64,000 nucleotides of DNA from Methylobacterium sp. E-066 (GTDB lineage Bacteria; Pseudomonadota; Alphaproteobacteria; Rhizobiales; Beijerinckiaceae): assembly GCF_022829635.1 (NCBI RefSeq), contig NZ_JAKSYO010000172.1, positions 248,001 to 312,000 on the forward strand. Reading direction: 5' to 3'. The notes below the pieces were generated by a model. That model saw only the letters and a program-made list of their open reading frames with translations, was not told the DNA's origin and did no database searches. Both the position numbers and the translations under genes were made by a program. Below, piece after piece: positions 17,382 through 26,105 of the stretch (positions are counted from its first letter, which is position 1; each line of letters starts with the position of its first letter).

Positions 17382-17425
17382 GCCCACCCCGCGAAGAGCC
17401 CGCGACGAGTCCGAGAGGGGTGGGC
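17382..17425 (+). terminator. Possible terminator hairpin after the FYDLN gene
   Basis: GCCCACCCC (17382-17390) can pair with GGGGTGGGC (17417-17425), 11 bases after the stop. The loop is long (26 bases) and there is no U run, so the assignment is tentative. Confidence 0.35.
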
Positions 17426-17454
17426 ATTTCCGCGAAGAACCCGCAAAAAAGGGG

Positions 17455-17483
17455 TTGAGTCCGCCGCGAGAGCCGCCTATAGA
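17455..17483 (+). promoter_or_regulatory. Promoter of tRNA-Ala
   Basis: TTGAGT at 17455-17460 and TATAGA at 17478-17483 are separated by exactly 17 bases; the tRNA begins 66 bases downstream of the -10 element. Confidence 0.6.
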
Positions 17484-17548
17484 ACCGGCCTCGCCGGACG
17501 CCAGCCGGTCGGCGAGACCCCGCGGGACCCAAACCGCGGCGGACAAGT

Positions 17549-17624
17549 GGGGCCTTAGCTCAGCTGGGAGAGCGCTTCCATGGCATGGAAGAGGTCATCG
17601 GTTCGATCCCGTTAGGCTCCACCA
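17549..17624 (+). tRNA. tRNA-Ala (anticodon GGC)
   Basis: 76-base cloverleaf: acceptor GGGGCCT with AGGCTCC, D arm TAGCTCAGCTGGGAGAGC, anticodon stem CTTCC/GGAAG around loop ATGGCAT (anticodon GGC), T arm GGTTCGATCCC, encoded CCA. Confidence 0.97.
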
Positions 17625-17705
17625 TTCTTCCTTCAGCGTGACGCGGCCGGTCCCGGCCGGCGCCGCTGGGAAACTCTGAAACTCCTGATCCAGCGACCGA
17701 CCGGC

Positions 17706-18194
17706 TCACCGGGTCAGGTGCCCGAGCGGCAGGGCGGTCGTGTACTTCACTTGGCCGAGCGCGAAGCTCGAGCGGATGTTGGCCACCCCCGGAATGCGGG
17801 TGAGGTGGTCGAGCACCAGACGCTGGTACTGGCCGAGATCCTCCACCACCACCCGCAGCATGTAGTCGGCCTCGCCGCTCATCAGGTAGCATTCCATCAC
17901 CTCGGGGCGGCTGCGAACCGCCTCGTCGAAGGCCTGGAGGGCGGCCTGGGTCTGCTTCTCCAGGGAGACGTGGACGAAGACGTTCACGGCGAGCCCGAGG
18001 CTCATCGGATCCACCACCGCGACGCAGCCCCGGATGATCCCGGCCTCCTTCAGGTCGTTGACCCGGCGCCAGCACGGGGAGGTCGAGAGCCCGACCTGCT
18101 CGGCGAGGTCGGCGATGCTGATCTCGCTGTCCTGTTGCAGGCGTTCGAGGATGCGCAGGCTGGCGGCGTCGAGATGAGCCGGTCGGGAGACCAT
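17706..18194 (-). CDS. Lrp/AsnC family transcriptional regulator
   Basis: 162 residues from the ATG at 18194 (MVSRPAHLDAASLRILERLQ). N-terminal helix-turn-helix ISIADLAEQVGLSTSPCWRRVNDLKEAGII is the classical Lrp motif, followed by the RAM/ligand domain with VMECYLMSGEADYMLRVVVEDLGQY. Divergent from the pyruvate dehydrogenase operon across a 392-base region, so it may regulate aceEF-lpdA or an amino-acid gene; the sequence does not decide. Confidence 0.9.
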   Translation of the reverse strand: MVSRPAHLDAASLRILERLQQDSEISIADLAEQVGLSTSPCWRRVNDLKEAGIIRGCVAVVDPMSLGLAVNVFVHVSLEKQTQAALQAFDEAVRSRPEVMECYLMSGEADYMLRVVVEDLGQYQRLVLDHLTRIPGVANIRSSFALGQVKYTTALPLGHLTR

Positions 18195-18302
18195 TTTTTT
18201 GTTCTCCGGTTTGCCGTGGGCATAGCATGCCGCCGATCGCGGGACGGCAGGAAAGTTTTGGCGGCGGCCATCGATGTGGGCGCCCGTTTCGGCATGCACC
18301 CA

Positions 18303-18396
18303 CCGTCATTGCGAGCGCAGCGAAGCAACCCAGTGCGGCGAGCGTTCGCAGGCCGTAGCGGTTCCCTGGGTTGCTTCGCTGCGCTCGCAATGACGG
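18303..18396. repeat. Palindromic repeat, family A (perfect 31-bp arms)
   Basis: Arms 18303-18333 and 18366-18396 are perfect inverted copies of a 31-base sequence (core CATTGCGAGCGCAGCGAAGC) with a 32-base centre. A second, more diverged copy is at 26430-26520. Lies between the Lrp gene and aceE; could form a large cruciform or an mRNA hairpin in the aceE leader. Confidence 0.9.
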
Positions 18397-18586
18397 CAAG
18401 GGAGGATTTAACCGGACGTCGCATCGGAGGCCGGTCGATGCCTCGGCACCAACGGCGGTACGATCGACCATCCTCAACCGCATATCCGGCAAAACATGCC
18501 AATCATCCGCCCTCGATAACAAAAATTCGGCATGTCGCCCCGCGCGGCAATCCGTATGCTCCGATCAAAAGCTGGGAGCCGCGCCG

Positions 18587-21262
18587 ATGAACGCCATACC
18601 GCCGAGGACGACGATCGCGCGGTCCGCCGAGGTCGATCACGATCCGGCCGAGACGCAGGATTGGCTGGCCGCCCTCGAATCGCTGTTCCGCACGGAGGGC
18701 GCGGCCCGGGCGCGGTTCATCCTCGACCGGCTGGAGCGGCGCTCGAAGGAGATCGGCATCCTCGACGAGGCCCTGCCCTACTCGCCGTATCGGAACACGG
18801 TTCCCCTGGAGAAGCAGCCGCGCTACCCGGGCGATCTCGACATCGAGGAGCGCCTGACCTCGATCATGCGCTGGAACGCGCTCGCCATGGTGGTGCGCGC
18901 CAACATGGCCTACGGCGAGCTCGGCGGGCACGTGGCGAGCTACGCCTCGGCGGCGGAGCTGTTCGAGGTCGGGTTCAACCACTTCTTCAAGGGCGGCCCG
19001 GATGGCGACCTCGTCTACTTCCAGCCGCACTCGGCGCCGGGCGTCTACGCCCGCGCCTTCCTGGAGGGGCGGCTCTCCGAGGAGCAGCTGAAGCATTACC
19101 GCCAGGAGATCGCCGGCGACGGCCTATGCTCCTATCCGCATCCCTGGCTGATGCCGGATTTCTGGCAGGTCCCCACCGGCTCGATGGGCATCGGCCCGAT
19201 CCACGCGGTCTACCAGGCGCGGTTCATGCGCTATCTCGGCCATCGCGGCCTGGCCGACACCTCCGCCCGGCACGTCTGGGGCGTGTTCGGCGACGGCGAG
19301 ATGGACGAGCCGGAATCGATCGGCGGCCTCGCGCTGGCTGCGCGGGAGAAGCTCGACAACCTCACCTTCGTGATCAACTGCAACCTGCAGCGGCTGGACG
19401 GCCCGGTGCGCGGCAACGGCCAGATCATCCAGGAGCTGGAGAGCCTGTTCCGCGGGGCGGGCTGGAACGTCATCAAGGTGCTGTGGGGCTCCGAGTGGGA
19501 CGGGATTTTTGCTCGTGACACCAACCACGCCCTGCTGCGCCGCTTCGCCGACACCGTGGACGGCAAGTACCAGACGCTCGGCGCCAAGGACGGCGCCTAC
19601 AACCTCGCGCATTTCTTCGGGGAGGACGAGGAGGTCCGCGAACTCGTCGCCCACATGTCGGATGCCGACGTGGACAAGCTGAAGCGCGGCGGCCACGATT
19701 TCCGCAAGCTCTACGCGGCCTTCGCCGCCGCCAAGGCCACCAAGGGGCGGCCGACGGTGATCCTGGCCAAGACCAAGAAGGGCTACGGCATGGGCGGCGC
19801 GGGCGAATCGCGCATGACCGCCCACCAGGCCAAGAAGCTCGACGTGGATGCGTTGCGCGCCTTCCGGGACCGCTTCGCCCTGCCGCTCTCCGACGCGCAG
19901 GTGGAGGGCCTGGCCTTCTACAAACCGGCCGAGGACGGCGCGGAGATGCGCTACCTGCGCGAGCGCCGCGAGATGCTGGGGGGCGTCCTGCCGGCCCGCC
20001 GCCGCACCGCGCCGACCGTGACGGTGCCGCCGCTCTCGACCTATGCGGGTTTCGCCCTGGAGGCGGCCGGCAAGGAGATGTCGACCACCACCGCGGTGGT
20101 CCGGCTCTTCGGCAACCTGCTGAAGCACAAGGATCTCGGGCCGCGCGTCGTCCCGATCGTCGCCGACGAAGCGCGCACCTTCGGCATGGCCAACCTGTTC
20201 CGGCAGGTCGGGATCTACGCCCCCGAGGGGCAGCTCTACGAGCCGGAGGATGCCGGCTCGATGCTCTACTACCGCGAGGCGCGCGACGGTCAGCTCCTGG
20301 AGGAAGGCATCACCGAGGCCGGGGCGATCTCGTCCTGGACCGCGGCGGCCACCGCCTACAGCGTCCACGGCCTGTCGATGCTGCCGTTCTACATCTACTA
20401 CTCGATGTTCGGCTTCCAGCGGGTCGGCGACCTGATCTGGGCGGCGGCCGACCAGCGCGCGCGCGGTTTTCTAATCGGTGCCACGGCGGGCCGCACCACG
20501 CTGGGCGGCGAGGGCCTGCAGCACCAAGACGGCTCGAGCCACCTCGCGGCCGCCGGGATCCCGAACTGCCGGGCCTACGATCCGGCCTTCGCCTACGAGG
20601 TGGCGGTGATCGTCGATCGCGGCGCCCGGGCGATGATGGAAGAGGGCGAGGACGCCTTCTACTACCTCACCGCCATGAACGAGAACTACGCCCAGCCCTC
20701 CATGCCGGAGGGGGCTGAGGCCGGCATCCTGAAGGGGATGTACCGCCTGTCGGGGCCGGATTCGGGGCCTGCCGCGGTGCGGCTGCTGGGCTCCGGGGCG
20801 ATCCTGCCCGAGGTGATCGCGGCCGCCGGCCTGCTGGCGCAGGATTGGGGGATCGCGGCCGAGCTGTTCAGCGTCACCAGCTTCAGCGAGTTGGCGCGGG
20901 ATGCGCGCGAGACCGAGCGCCAAGCGATGCTGCACCCGGAGGCCGAGGCGCCGGTGAGCCACGTGGCCGCCCTGCTGCCGGGCGCGACGCCGATCGTGGC
21001 GGCGACCGACTACGTCCGGGCCTACCCGCAGCTGATCGCCTCCTATGTTGGGGCCCGGTTCGTGACGCTGGGCACCGACGGGTTCGGCCGCAGCGACACC
21101 CGCAACGCGCTCCGCCGCTTCTTCGAGGTGGATCGGCAGCACGTGGTGGTGGCCGCCCTGCACGCGCTCGCCGAAGCCGGCACGGTGCCCCGCGCCACGG
21201 TCGCCGAGGCGATCCGGCGCTATGGCATCGACGCGGACACGCCGGCGCCCTGGACGATCTGA
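18587..21262 (+). CDS. aceE: Pyruvate dehydrogenase E1 component, homodimeric type
   Basis: 891 residues from the ATG at 18587 (GGGAG 10 bases upstream). Decarboxylates pyruvate with ThDP and acetylates the lipoyl group of E2. Full-length single-chain E1: VWGVFGDGEMDEPESIG plus NLTFVINCNLQRLDGP form the ThDP-Mg site; KTKKGYGMG, YYSMFGFQRVGDLIW and TTLGGEGLQHQDG are E1p signatures. This AceE type is characteristic of gamma- and betaproteobacteria; many alphaproteobacteria use a heterodimeric PdhA/PdhB instead. First gene of aceE-aceF-lpdA. The leader holds a large inverted repeat. Confidence 0.96.
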   Translation: MNAIPPRTTIARSAEVDHDPAETQDWLAALESLFRTEGAARARFILDRLERRSKEIGILDEALPYSPYRNTVPLEKQPRYPGDLDIEERLTSIMRWNALAMVVRANMAYGELGGHVASYASAAELFEVGFNHFFKGGPDGDLVYFQPHSAPGVYARAFLEGRLSEEQLKHYRQEIAGDGLCSYPHPWLMPDFWQVPTGSMGIGPIHAVYQARFMRYLGHRGLADTSARHVWGVFGDGEMDEPESIGGLALAAREKLDNLTFVINCNLQRLDGPVRGNGQIIQELESLFRGAGWNVIKVLWGSEWDGIFARDTNHALLRRFADTVDGKYQTLGAKDGAYNLAHFFGEDEEVRELVAHMSDADVDKLKRGGHDFRKLYAAFAAAKATKGRPTVILAKTKKGYGMGGAGESRMTAHQAKKLDVDALRAFRDRFALPLSDAQVEGLAFYKPAEDGAEMRYLRERREMLGGVLPARRRTAPTVTVPPLSTYAGFALEAAGKEMSTTTAVVRLFGNLLKHKDLGPRVVPIVADEARTFGMANLFRQVGIYAPEGQLYEPEDAGSMLYYREARDGQLLEEGITEAGAISSWTAAATAYSVHGLSMLPFYIYYSMFGFQRVGDLIWAAADQRARGFLIGATAGRTTLGGEGLQHQDGSSHLAAAGIPNCRAYDPAFAYEVAVIVDRGARAMMEEGEDAFYYLTAMNENYAQPSMPEGAEAGILKGMYRLSGPDSGPAAVRLLGSGAILPEVIAAAGLLAQDWGIAAELFSVTSFSELARDARETERQAMLHPEAEAPVSHVAALLPGATPIVAATDYVRAYPQLIASYVGARFVTLGTDGFGRSDTRNALRRFFEVDRQHVVVAALHALAEAGTVPRATVAEAIRRYGIDADTPAPWTI

Positions 21263-21300
21263 GGGGCTGCCCCCCCGACCCGAGCAACTCCAACCCGCGC

Positions 21301-21413
21301 CCTCATCCTGAGGTGGCGGAGCGAAGCGGAGCCCTCGAAGGAGCCCTCCAGCCGGCCGCGCGATCCCTGGAGGCCTCCTTCGAGGCTGCTGCGCAGCACC
21401 TCAGGATGAGGGG
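21301..21413. repeat. Palindromic repeat, family B, between E1 and E2 genes
   Basis: Starts CCTCATCCTGAGGTGGCGGA and ends with its complement, CACCTCAGGATGAGGG; inner arms CCTCGAAGGAG and CTCCTTCGAGG also pair. A second copy is at 60913-61026. Confidence 0.85.
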
Positions 21414-21518
21414 GTGGGTGGGGGATCCACCGGAAGTCACGACGCCTCGGAAGGCCCGACTCCGGACCTCCGCCCCCCAAAAACAGTCCGCCCCAGACAA
21501 GCCACGGAAACCCGCCCG

Positions 21519-22892
21519 ATGAGCGCCGCGCTGCAGATCGCCCTTCCGGATATCGGCGATTACCGGGACGTGCCGGTGATCGAACTCCTGGTGAAGCCGG
21601 GCGACCGTCTCGCCGTGGACGACCTGATCCTCAGCATCGAATCCGACAAGGCGACCATGGAGGTCCCCTCCCCGGTGGCCGGCACCGTGCGGGAATTGCT
21701 GGTCGCGGTGGGCTCGAAGGTCTCGGAGGGCACGCCGATTCTTGTGGTCGAGCCGGCCGAGGGCGGCGAGGCGGCACCGGCGCTGGAAGCGCCGCAACCG
21801 GAGCCGGCTGCCGGTGTCGGACAGGGCGCGGGTCCCCTCTCCCGTGCGGGAGAGGGACAGGGTGAGGGACCAGCCCTCTCCGGACACGGCGCATCCCTCA
21901 CCCCAGCCCTCTCCCGCACGGGAGAGGGGGACCGTCGCGCCCCGGCCCAGCCGTCCAACGACGATCAGCGGCCCATCACGCAGCGCGACGTCCACGCCAG
22001 CCCGTCCGTGCGCCAGCTCGCCCGCGAGCTCGGGATCACCCTCGACCGGGTGCCCGCCACCGGCCCCAAGGGGCGGATCCTGCGGGAGGATTTGCACGCC
22101 TTCGTCAAAGCGGCGCTCCAGGCCCCGGCCCACGCGCCGGCCGCGCCCTCGGGCATCGGCGCCGGCCTGCCGCCCTGGCCGCAGGTGGATTTCGAAAAAT
22201 TCGGCCCGGTGCGGCGGGAGCCCCTGTCGCGGATCCAGACGATCTCCGGAGCCAATCTCAGCCGCAACTGGCTGACCATCCCGCACGTGACCAATTTCGA
22301 CCGGGCCGACGTCACGGAGATCGAGGCGTTCCGGGTCGGGCTCAATAAGGAAACGCGTACGCCGCCGGCGCGGGTCACCATGGTGGCCTTCCTGATCAAG
22401 GCCGCCGCCCTCGCCCTGCGGGCCTATCCGCGCTTCAACACCTCCCTGGAGGGCTCCGACCTCGTCCTCAAGGACTACGTCCATGTCGGCTTCGCGGTGG
22501 ACACCCCGAAGGGCCTGATGGTGCCGGTGGTACGCGACTGCGACCGCAAGGGCCTGATCGCGATCGCCACCGAGATGGCGGCGCTCGCCGACAAGGCCCG
22601 GGCCGGCAGCCTCTCGGGCGCGGACATGCAGGGCGGGTGCTTCTCGGTGTCGTCGCTGGGCGGCATCGGCGGCGACGGCTTCACCCCGATCATCAACGCC
22701 CCCGAGGTCGCGATCCTGGGCGCGGCGCGCTCGCGCACGGAGGCGGTCTGGGACGGAAACGCCTTCCAGCCGCGGCTGATCCTGCCGCTCAGCCTGTCCT
22801 GGGACCACCGGGTGGTGGACGGCGTCGCCGCCGCCCGCTTCCTCGGCCACATCGCGTCGGTGCTGTCGGATTTGCGCCGGGCGCTGCTGTGA
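21519..22892 (+). CDS. aceF: Pyruvate dehydrogenase E2 (dihydrolipoyl acetyltransferase)
   Basis: 457 residues. Order: lipoyl domain 5-80 with lipoylated Lys 44 (ESDKATMEVPSP); linker 81-155; peripheral subunit-binding domain about 158-196 (ASPSVRQLARELGI, TGPKGRILREDL); catalytic domain 235-457 with SWDHRVVDG near the end. Transfers the acetyl group to CoA and forms the complex core. Oddity: linker residues about 104-138 (PLSRAGEGQGEG to TPALSRTGEG) are the translation of a palindromic intergenic repeat sitting in frame at 21831-21933. An ATG at 21519 is chosen because it starts directly at the lipoyl domain. Confidence 0.95.
   Translation: MSAALQIALPDIGDYRDVPVIELLVKPGDRLAVDDLILSIESDKATMEVPSPVAGTVRELLVAVGSKVSEGTPILVVEPAEGGEAAPALEAPQPEPAAGVGQGAGPLSRAGEGQGEGPALSGHGASLTPALSRTGEGDRRAPAQPSNDDQRPITQRDVHASPSVRQLARELGITLDRVPATGPKGRILREDLHAFVKAALQAPAHAPAAPSGIGAGLPPWPQVDFEKFGPVRREPLSRIQTISGANLSRNWLTIPHVTNFDRADVTEIEAFRVGLNKETRTPPARVTMVAFLIKAAALALRAYPRFNTSLEGSDLVLKDYVHVGFAVDTPKGLMVPVVRDCDRKGLIAIATEMAALADKARAGSLSGADMQGGCFSVSSLGGIGGDGFTPIINAPEVAILGAARSRTEAVWDGNAFQPRLILPLSLSWDHRVVDGVAAARFLGHIASVLSDLRRALL
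21831..21933 (+). repeat. Palindromic repeat, family C, inserted in frame within aceF
   Basis: Contains CCCCTCTCCCGTGCGGGAGA and its complement about 60 bases later, with inner arms CAGGGTGAGGG and CCCTCACCC. Matches intergenic copies at 31773-31875 and 36438-36538 almost base for base in the arms. Here it adds about 34 codons without a stop or frame change. Confidence 0.9.
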
Positions 22893-22913
22893 CGGCGATG
22901 ATGGGTGCGCCGC

Positions 22914-23030
22914 TCTCTCCTCCCCCTTGCGGGGAGGAGTTGGAGGTGGGGGTGGTGCCGGAAGAGGCGCAACGGTGCCTCCTGCACCACCCCCACCCCT
23001 GACCCCTCCCCGCAAGGGGGAGGGGAAAAC
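22914..23030. repeat. Palindromic repeat, family D, between E2 and E3 genes
   Basis: TCCTCCCCCTTGCGGGGAGG near the left and CCTCCCCGCAAGGGGGAGGG near the right are inverted copies; inner GGTGGGGGTGGTG pairs with CACCACCCCCACC. Fills most of the aceF-lpdA spacer. Confidence 0.85.
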
Positions 23031-23084
23031 CCTGGCAGCCCCGATGCCTTCCGCCCATCCCCCTAGACTGTGATCGCCGCTGCC

Positions 23085-24767
23085 ATGCCCGAGACCCGCG
23101 AGATCCGCGTCCCCGATATCGGCGACTTTTCCGGCGTGCCGGTGATCGAGATCCCGGTGGCGCCGGGGGAGACAATCGCCCGCGACCAGACCCTGCTCAT
23201 CGTCGAGTCCGACAAGGCGACCCTCGACATCCCCGCCCCGGTCGCCGGCCGCTTGGTCGAGATGCTGGTCGGCCTCGGCGACACCGTCTCGGCCGGAACG
23301 CTGATCGCCCGGGTGGCCGTCGAAGCGGAAACGGTCGCGCCCGTGGCGGCGCCCACCGACGCGCCGGCAGAAGACTCCTGCGACGTGCTGGTGATCGGCG
23401 GCGGGCCCGGCGGCTACGCAGCGGCGTTCCGGGCCGCCGATCTCGGGCAGCGCGTGATCCTGGTGGAGCGCGAGGCCAGGCTCGGCGGCGTCTGCCTGAA
23501 TGTCGGCTGCATCCCGTCGAAGGCACTGCTCCACGTCGCCGCCGTCACCGAAGAAGCCGGGCGGCTGTCCGCCCACGGGATCAGCTTCGGCGCACCGACC
23601 GTCGATCTCGACAAGCTGCGGGCGTTCAAGGCCGGCACCGTGCGGCGCCTGACCGACGGGCTCAGCCACATGGCGCGCCAGCGCAAGGTCGAGACCGTGC
23701 GCGGTACCGCGCGCTTCACCGGGCCGAACGCGGTCTCGGTGGCGCTGCAGACGGGCGGCAGCCGCGCGATCGGGTTCAAGAGCGCCATCGTGGCGGCGGG
23801 CTCATCGCCGGTCAGCCTGCCGATGCTGCCCGACGACCCGCGGATCGTGAATTCCACGGGGGCGCTGGAGCTGCCCTTCGTGCCCCGCCGCCTGCTGGTG
23901 ATCGGCGGCGGCATCATCGGCCTGGAGATGGCGACGGTCTACAGCGCGCTCGGCGCCCGGGTCGACGTGGTCGAGCGCCTGCCGAACCTCCTGGAAGGGG
24001 TCGACCGGGACTTGGTGGCGGTCTGGACCAAGCGCAACGCCCACCGGTTCGACCGCATCCGCACCGGCGCCGAGGTCGTCTCGGCCGCCGCCACCCCGGA
24101 CGGCATCGCCGTGACCCTGGCAGGCGAGGCGGAGCCGCAGATCTACGACCTCGTGCTCCAGGCGGCCGGCCGGCGGCCGAACGGCGACGCTCTGGGCCTC
24201 GACGCGGCGGGCGTTGCCGTGGAGCGGGGCTTCGTGCCGGTGGACGCGCAGATGCGCACCAGCGTGCCCCACATCCTGGCGGTGGGCGATCTCGTCGGGC
24301 AGCCGATGCTCGCCCACAAGGCGGTGCATCAGGGCCACGTCGCCGCCGAGGTGGCTGTCGGCCACAAGGCGGGGTTCGACGCGACGGTGATTCCCTCGGT
24401 GGCCTATACCGATCCGGAAATCGCCTGGGCCGGCCTGACCGAGACCGCCGCCAAGGCCGCCGGGCGGGCGGTCGAGGTGGCGCGCTTCCCCTGGGCGGCC
24501 TCGGGCCGGGCCATCGCCAACGGCGCCGATTACGGCCTGACCAAGTTGCTGTTCGACGCGGAGACCAAGCGGATCGTCGGCGGCGCCATCGTCGGCCCGA
24601 GCGCGGGCGACATGCTCGGCGAGATCGTGCTCGCCATCGAGATGGGCGCCGACGCGACGGATATCGGCCGCACAATCCACCCGCACCCGACGCTCGGCGA
24701 GACCATCGGACTCGCCGCCGAGGCCGCGCTCGGCCTCTGCACCGACCTGCCCCCGGCGCGGCGCTAG
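23085..24767 (+). CDS. lpdA: Dihydrolipoyl dehydrogenase (E3) with N-terminal lipoyl domain
   Basis: 560 residues from the ATG at 23085. Residues 1-80 are a lipoyl domain like that of E2 (VPDIGDFSGVPVIEI, ESDKATLDIPAP, Lys 44). From about 97: FAD site VLVIGGGPGGYAAAFRAADLG, redox disulphide GGVCLNVGCIPSK, NAD site LLVIGGGIIGLEMATVYSALG, TSVPHILAVGDL and C-terminal HPHPTLGETI with the catalytic His. Reoxidises dihydrolipoamide, making NADH. Lipoyl-E3 fusions of this kind are typical of betaproteobacterial PDH operons. Last gene of aceEF-lpdA. Confidence 0.96.
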   Translation: MPETREIRVPDIGDFSGVPVIEIPVAPGETIARDQTLLIVESDKATLDIPAPVAGRLVEMLVGLGDTVSAGTLIARVAVEAETVAPVAAPTDAPAEDSCDVLVIGGGPGGYAAAFRAADLGQRVILVEREARLGGVCLNVGCIPSKALLHVAAVTEEAGRLSAHGISFGAPTVDLDKLRAFKAGTVRRLTDGLSHMARQRKVETVRGTARFTGPNAVSVALQTGGSRAIGFKSAIVAAGSSPVSLPMLPDDPRIVNSTGALELPFVPRRLLVIGGGIIGLEMATVYSALGARVDVVERLPNLLEGVDRDLVAVWTKRNAHRFDRIRTGAEVVSAAATPDGIAVTLAGEAEPQIYDLVLQAAGRRPNGDALGLDAAGVAVERGFVPVDAQMRTSVPHILAVGDLVGQPMLAHKAVHQGHVAAEVAVGHKAGFDATVIPSVAYTDPEIAWAGLTETAAKAAGRAVEVARFPWAASGRAIANGADYGLTKLLFDAETKRIVGGAIVGPSAGDMLGEIVLAIEMGADATDIGRTIHPHPTLGETIGLAAEAALGLCTDLPPARR

Positions 24768-24929
24768 CAGGCTCGACCCCACGGCGCGGTTTGGATAAAC
24801 CGGCTGCCGCGAGGCCGGGGACGGCTCGGCTGAGCCGGCCCGTCCGCACAACAACAGGACGCCTCCATCCCGGGGGGATTCGGGCCGAGACGATGCGGTG
24901 TGCCGAATTAGCCGTTCCGGGACGTTCCG

Positions 24930-25583
24930 ATGCCAAAGCTCACCTTCAGCGCGCTTGATCCGCGGGCGGTCCGACGCTGCGTGGCCTTCCTGGTCCGGCG
25001 CGACTGGGCGCTCCATCTCGGCCTCGCGGCGGTGCTGGCGGGGATCCCGATGAGGCCCGCCGCCGCCCAACCGCAGGCCGCCCTGATCGCGTCCCTGCAG
25101 AGCCGCGTGCTGGCGGCGCACAGCGCGACCCTGGCGCTGGAGAGCTGGTGCGCCGACCACAAGCTCGCCGGCGACCCGCATCTCGTCGCCCGGCGCATGG
25201 ACGTGGCCGACAAGCCGCTCACCGCCGCGCAGCGCGCCCGCCTGGCGATCGGCCCCGACGAGCCGGTGCGCTACCGCCGGGTCCGTTTGGCCTGCGGCGA
25301 CCGGGTTCTGTCGGAGGCCGACAACTGGTACGTCCCGGCGCGCCTGACGCCCGAGATGAACGCGACCCTGGACGGCACCCGCACGCCCTTCGGCCGGGTC
25401 GTGCGCCCGCTGGAGCCGACCCGTCAGACCCTTGAAGTCCGCCCCTTCCCGCAGGCCGCGGCACCCGGCCCCGACGACCCGCTGTTCGAGGTCGACGCGG
25501 TGCTCTCCACGGGCTCCGGCCAACCGTTCTGCGAGGTCGCCGAGACCTATCTGGGCGGTGCGCTGCCCGAAGCTTCGCGGTAA
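24930..25583 (+). CDS. Secreted protein with chorismate-lyase-like (UbiC-like) fold
   Basis: 217 residues with a hydrophobic segment (HLGLAAVLAGIPMRPAAAQ) and then a domain whose YRRVRLACGDRVLSEADNWYVPARL and LDGTRTPFGRVVRPL resemble the strand-turn-strand and TPLG region of chorismate pyruvate-lyases. The export signal argues against cytoplasmic UbiC activity. The function is unknown; the fold assignment is by eye. Stops just before the DUF2147 gene, same strand. Confidence 0.55.
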   Translation: MPKLTFSALDPRAVRRCVAFLVRRDWALHLGLAAVLAGIPMRPAAAQPQAALIASLQSRVLAAHSATLALESWCADHKLAGDPHLVARRMDVADKPLTAAQRARLAIGPDEPVRYRRVRLACGDRVLSEADNWYVPARLTPEMNATLDGTRTPFGRVVRPLEPTRQTLEVRPFPQAAAPGPDDPLFEVDAVLSTGSGQPFCEVAETYLGGALPEASR

Positions 25584-25618
25584 GAGTGCCTCAAACGGCC
25601 GGTTCGGGAGGAACGAGG

Positions 25619-26017
25619 ATGCGTCGCGCGGTCTTGGCTTTGCTCGCTTCGATGCCGGTCTGCGGCCCGGCCCTGGCCGCCGATCCGGCCGGCCTCTGGC
25701 TCACCGAGACCGGCAGTTCCCGGGTGAAGGTCGCCCCCTGCGGCGGCGGCTATTGCGGCACCATCGTCAGCGCCCCCGGAAAGGCCCTCGACGCCAAGAA
25801 CCCGGACCCGGCCTTGCGGGGCCGCAGCGTCGTCGGCGTCCAGATCCTCGACGCAAGGCAGGCGGATGGATCGGGCTACAGCGGCTCGCTCTACAACCCG
25901 AACGACGGAAAGACCTATTCCGGCTCCCTGCGGCTGACCGGCCCGAACGCCCTCGAAGTCTCGGGCTGCGTGATGAGCGTGTTCTGCAAGCGCCAGACCT
26001 GGACCCGGGTGAACTGA
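25619..26017 (+). CDS. DUF2147 secreted protein
   Basis: 132 residues, start ATG at 25619 after GGGAGG. Signal peptide MRRAVLALLASMPVCGPALA. The mature part shows DUF2147 features: DPAGLWLTETGSSRVKVAPCGGGYCGTIV at the front, YSGSLYNPNDGKTYSGSLRL in the middle and GCVMSVFCKRQTWTRV at the end, with four conserved Cys that probably pair. Periplasmic, function unknown; possibly co-transcribed with the preceding gene (35-base gap). Confidence 0.85.
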   Translation: MRRAVLALLASMPVCGPALAADPAGLWLTETGSSRVKVAPCGGGYCGTIVSAPGKALDAKNPDPALRGRSVVGVQILDARQADGSGYSGSLYNPNDGKTYSGSLRLTGPNALEVSGCVMSVFCKRQTWTRVN

Positions 26018-26105
26018 CCACCGCCCACGATGACGCAGTCGCGGGCTCGTGACGGATCAATTGTGCACGACCGAAGCTTCCCTCTCGACAGAGACAGGGA
26101 CCTTC

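Noticed and set aside
21303..23669. 788-residue open frame opposite aceF and lpdA
   Set aside because: High-GC antisense frame; low-complexity content and both genes on the plus strand have full family motifs.
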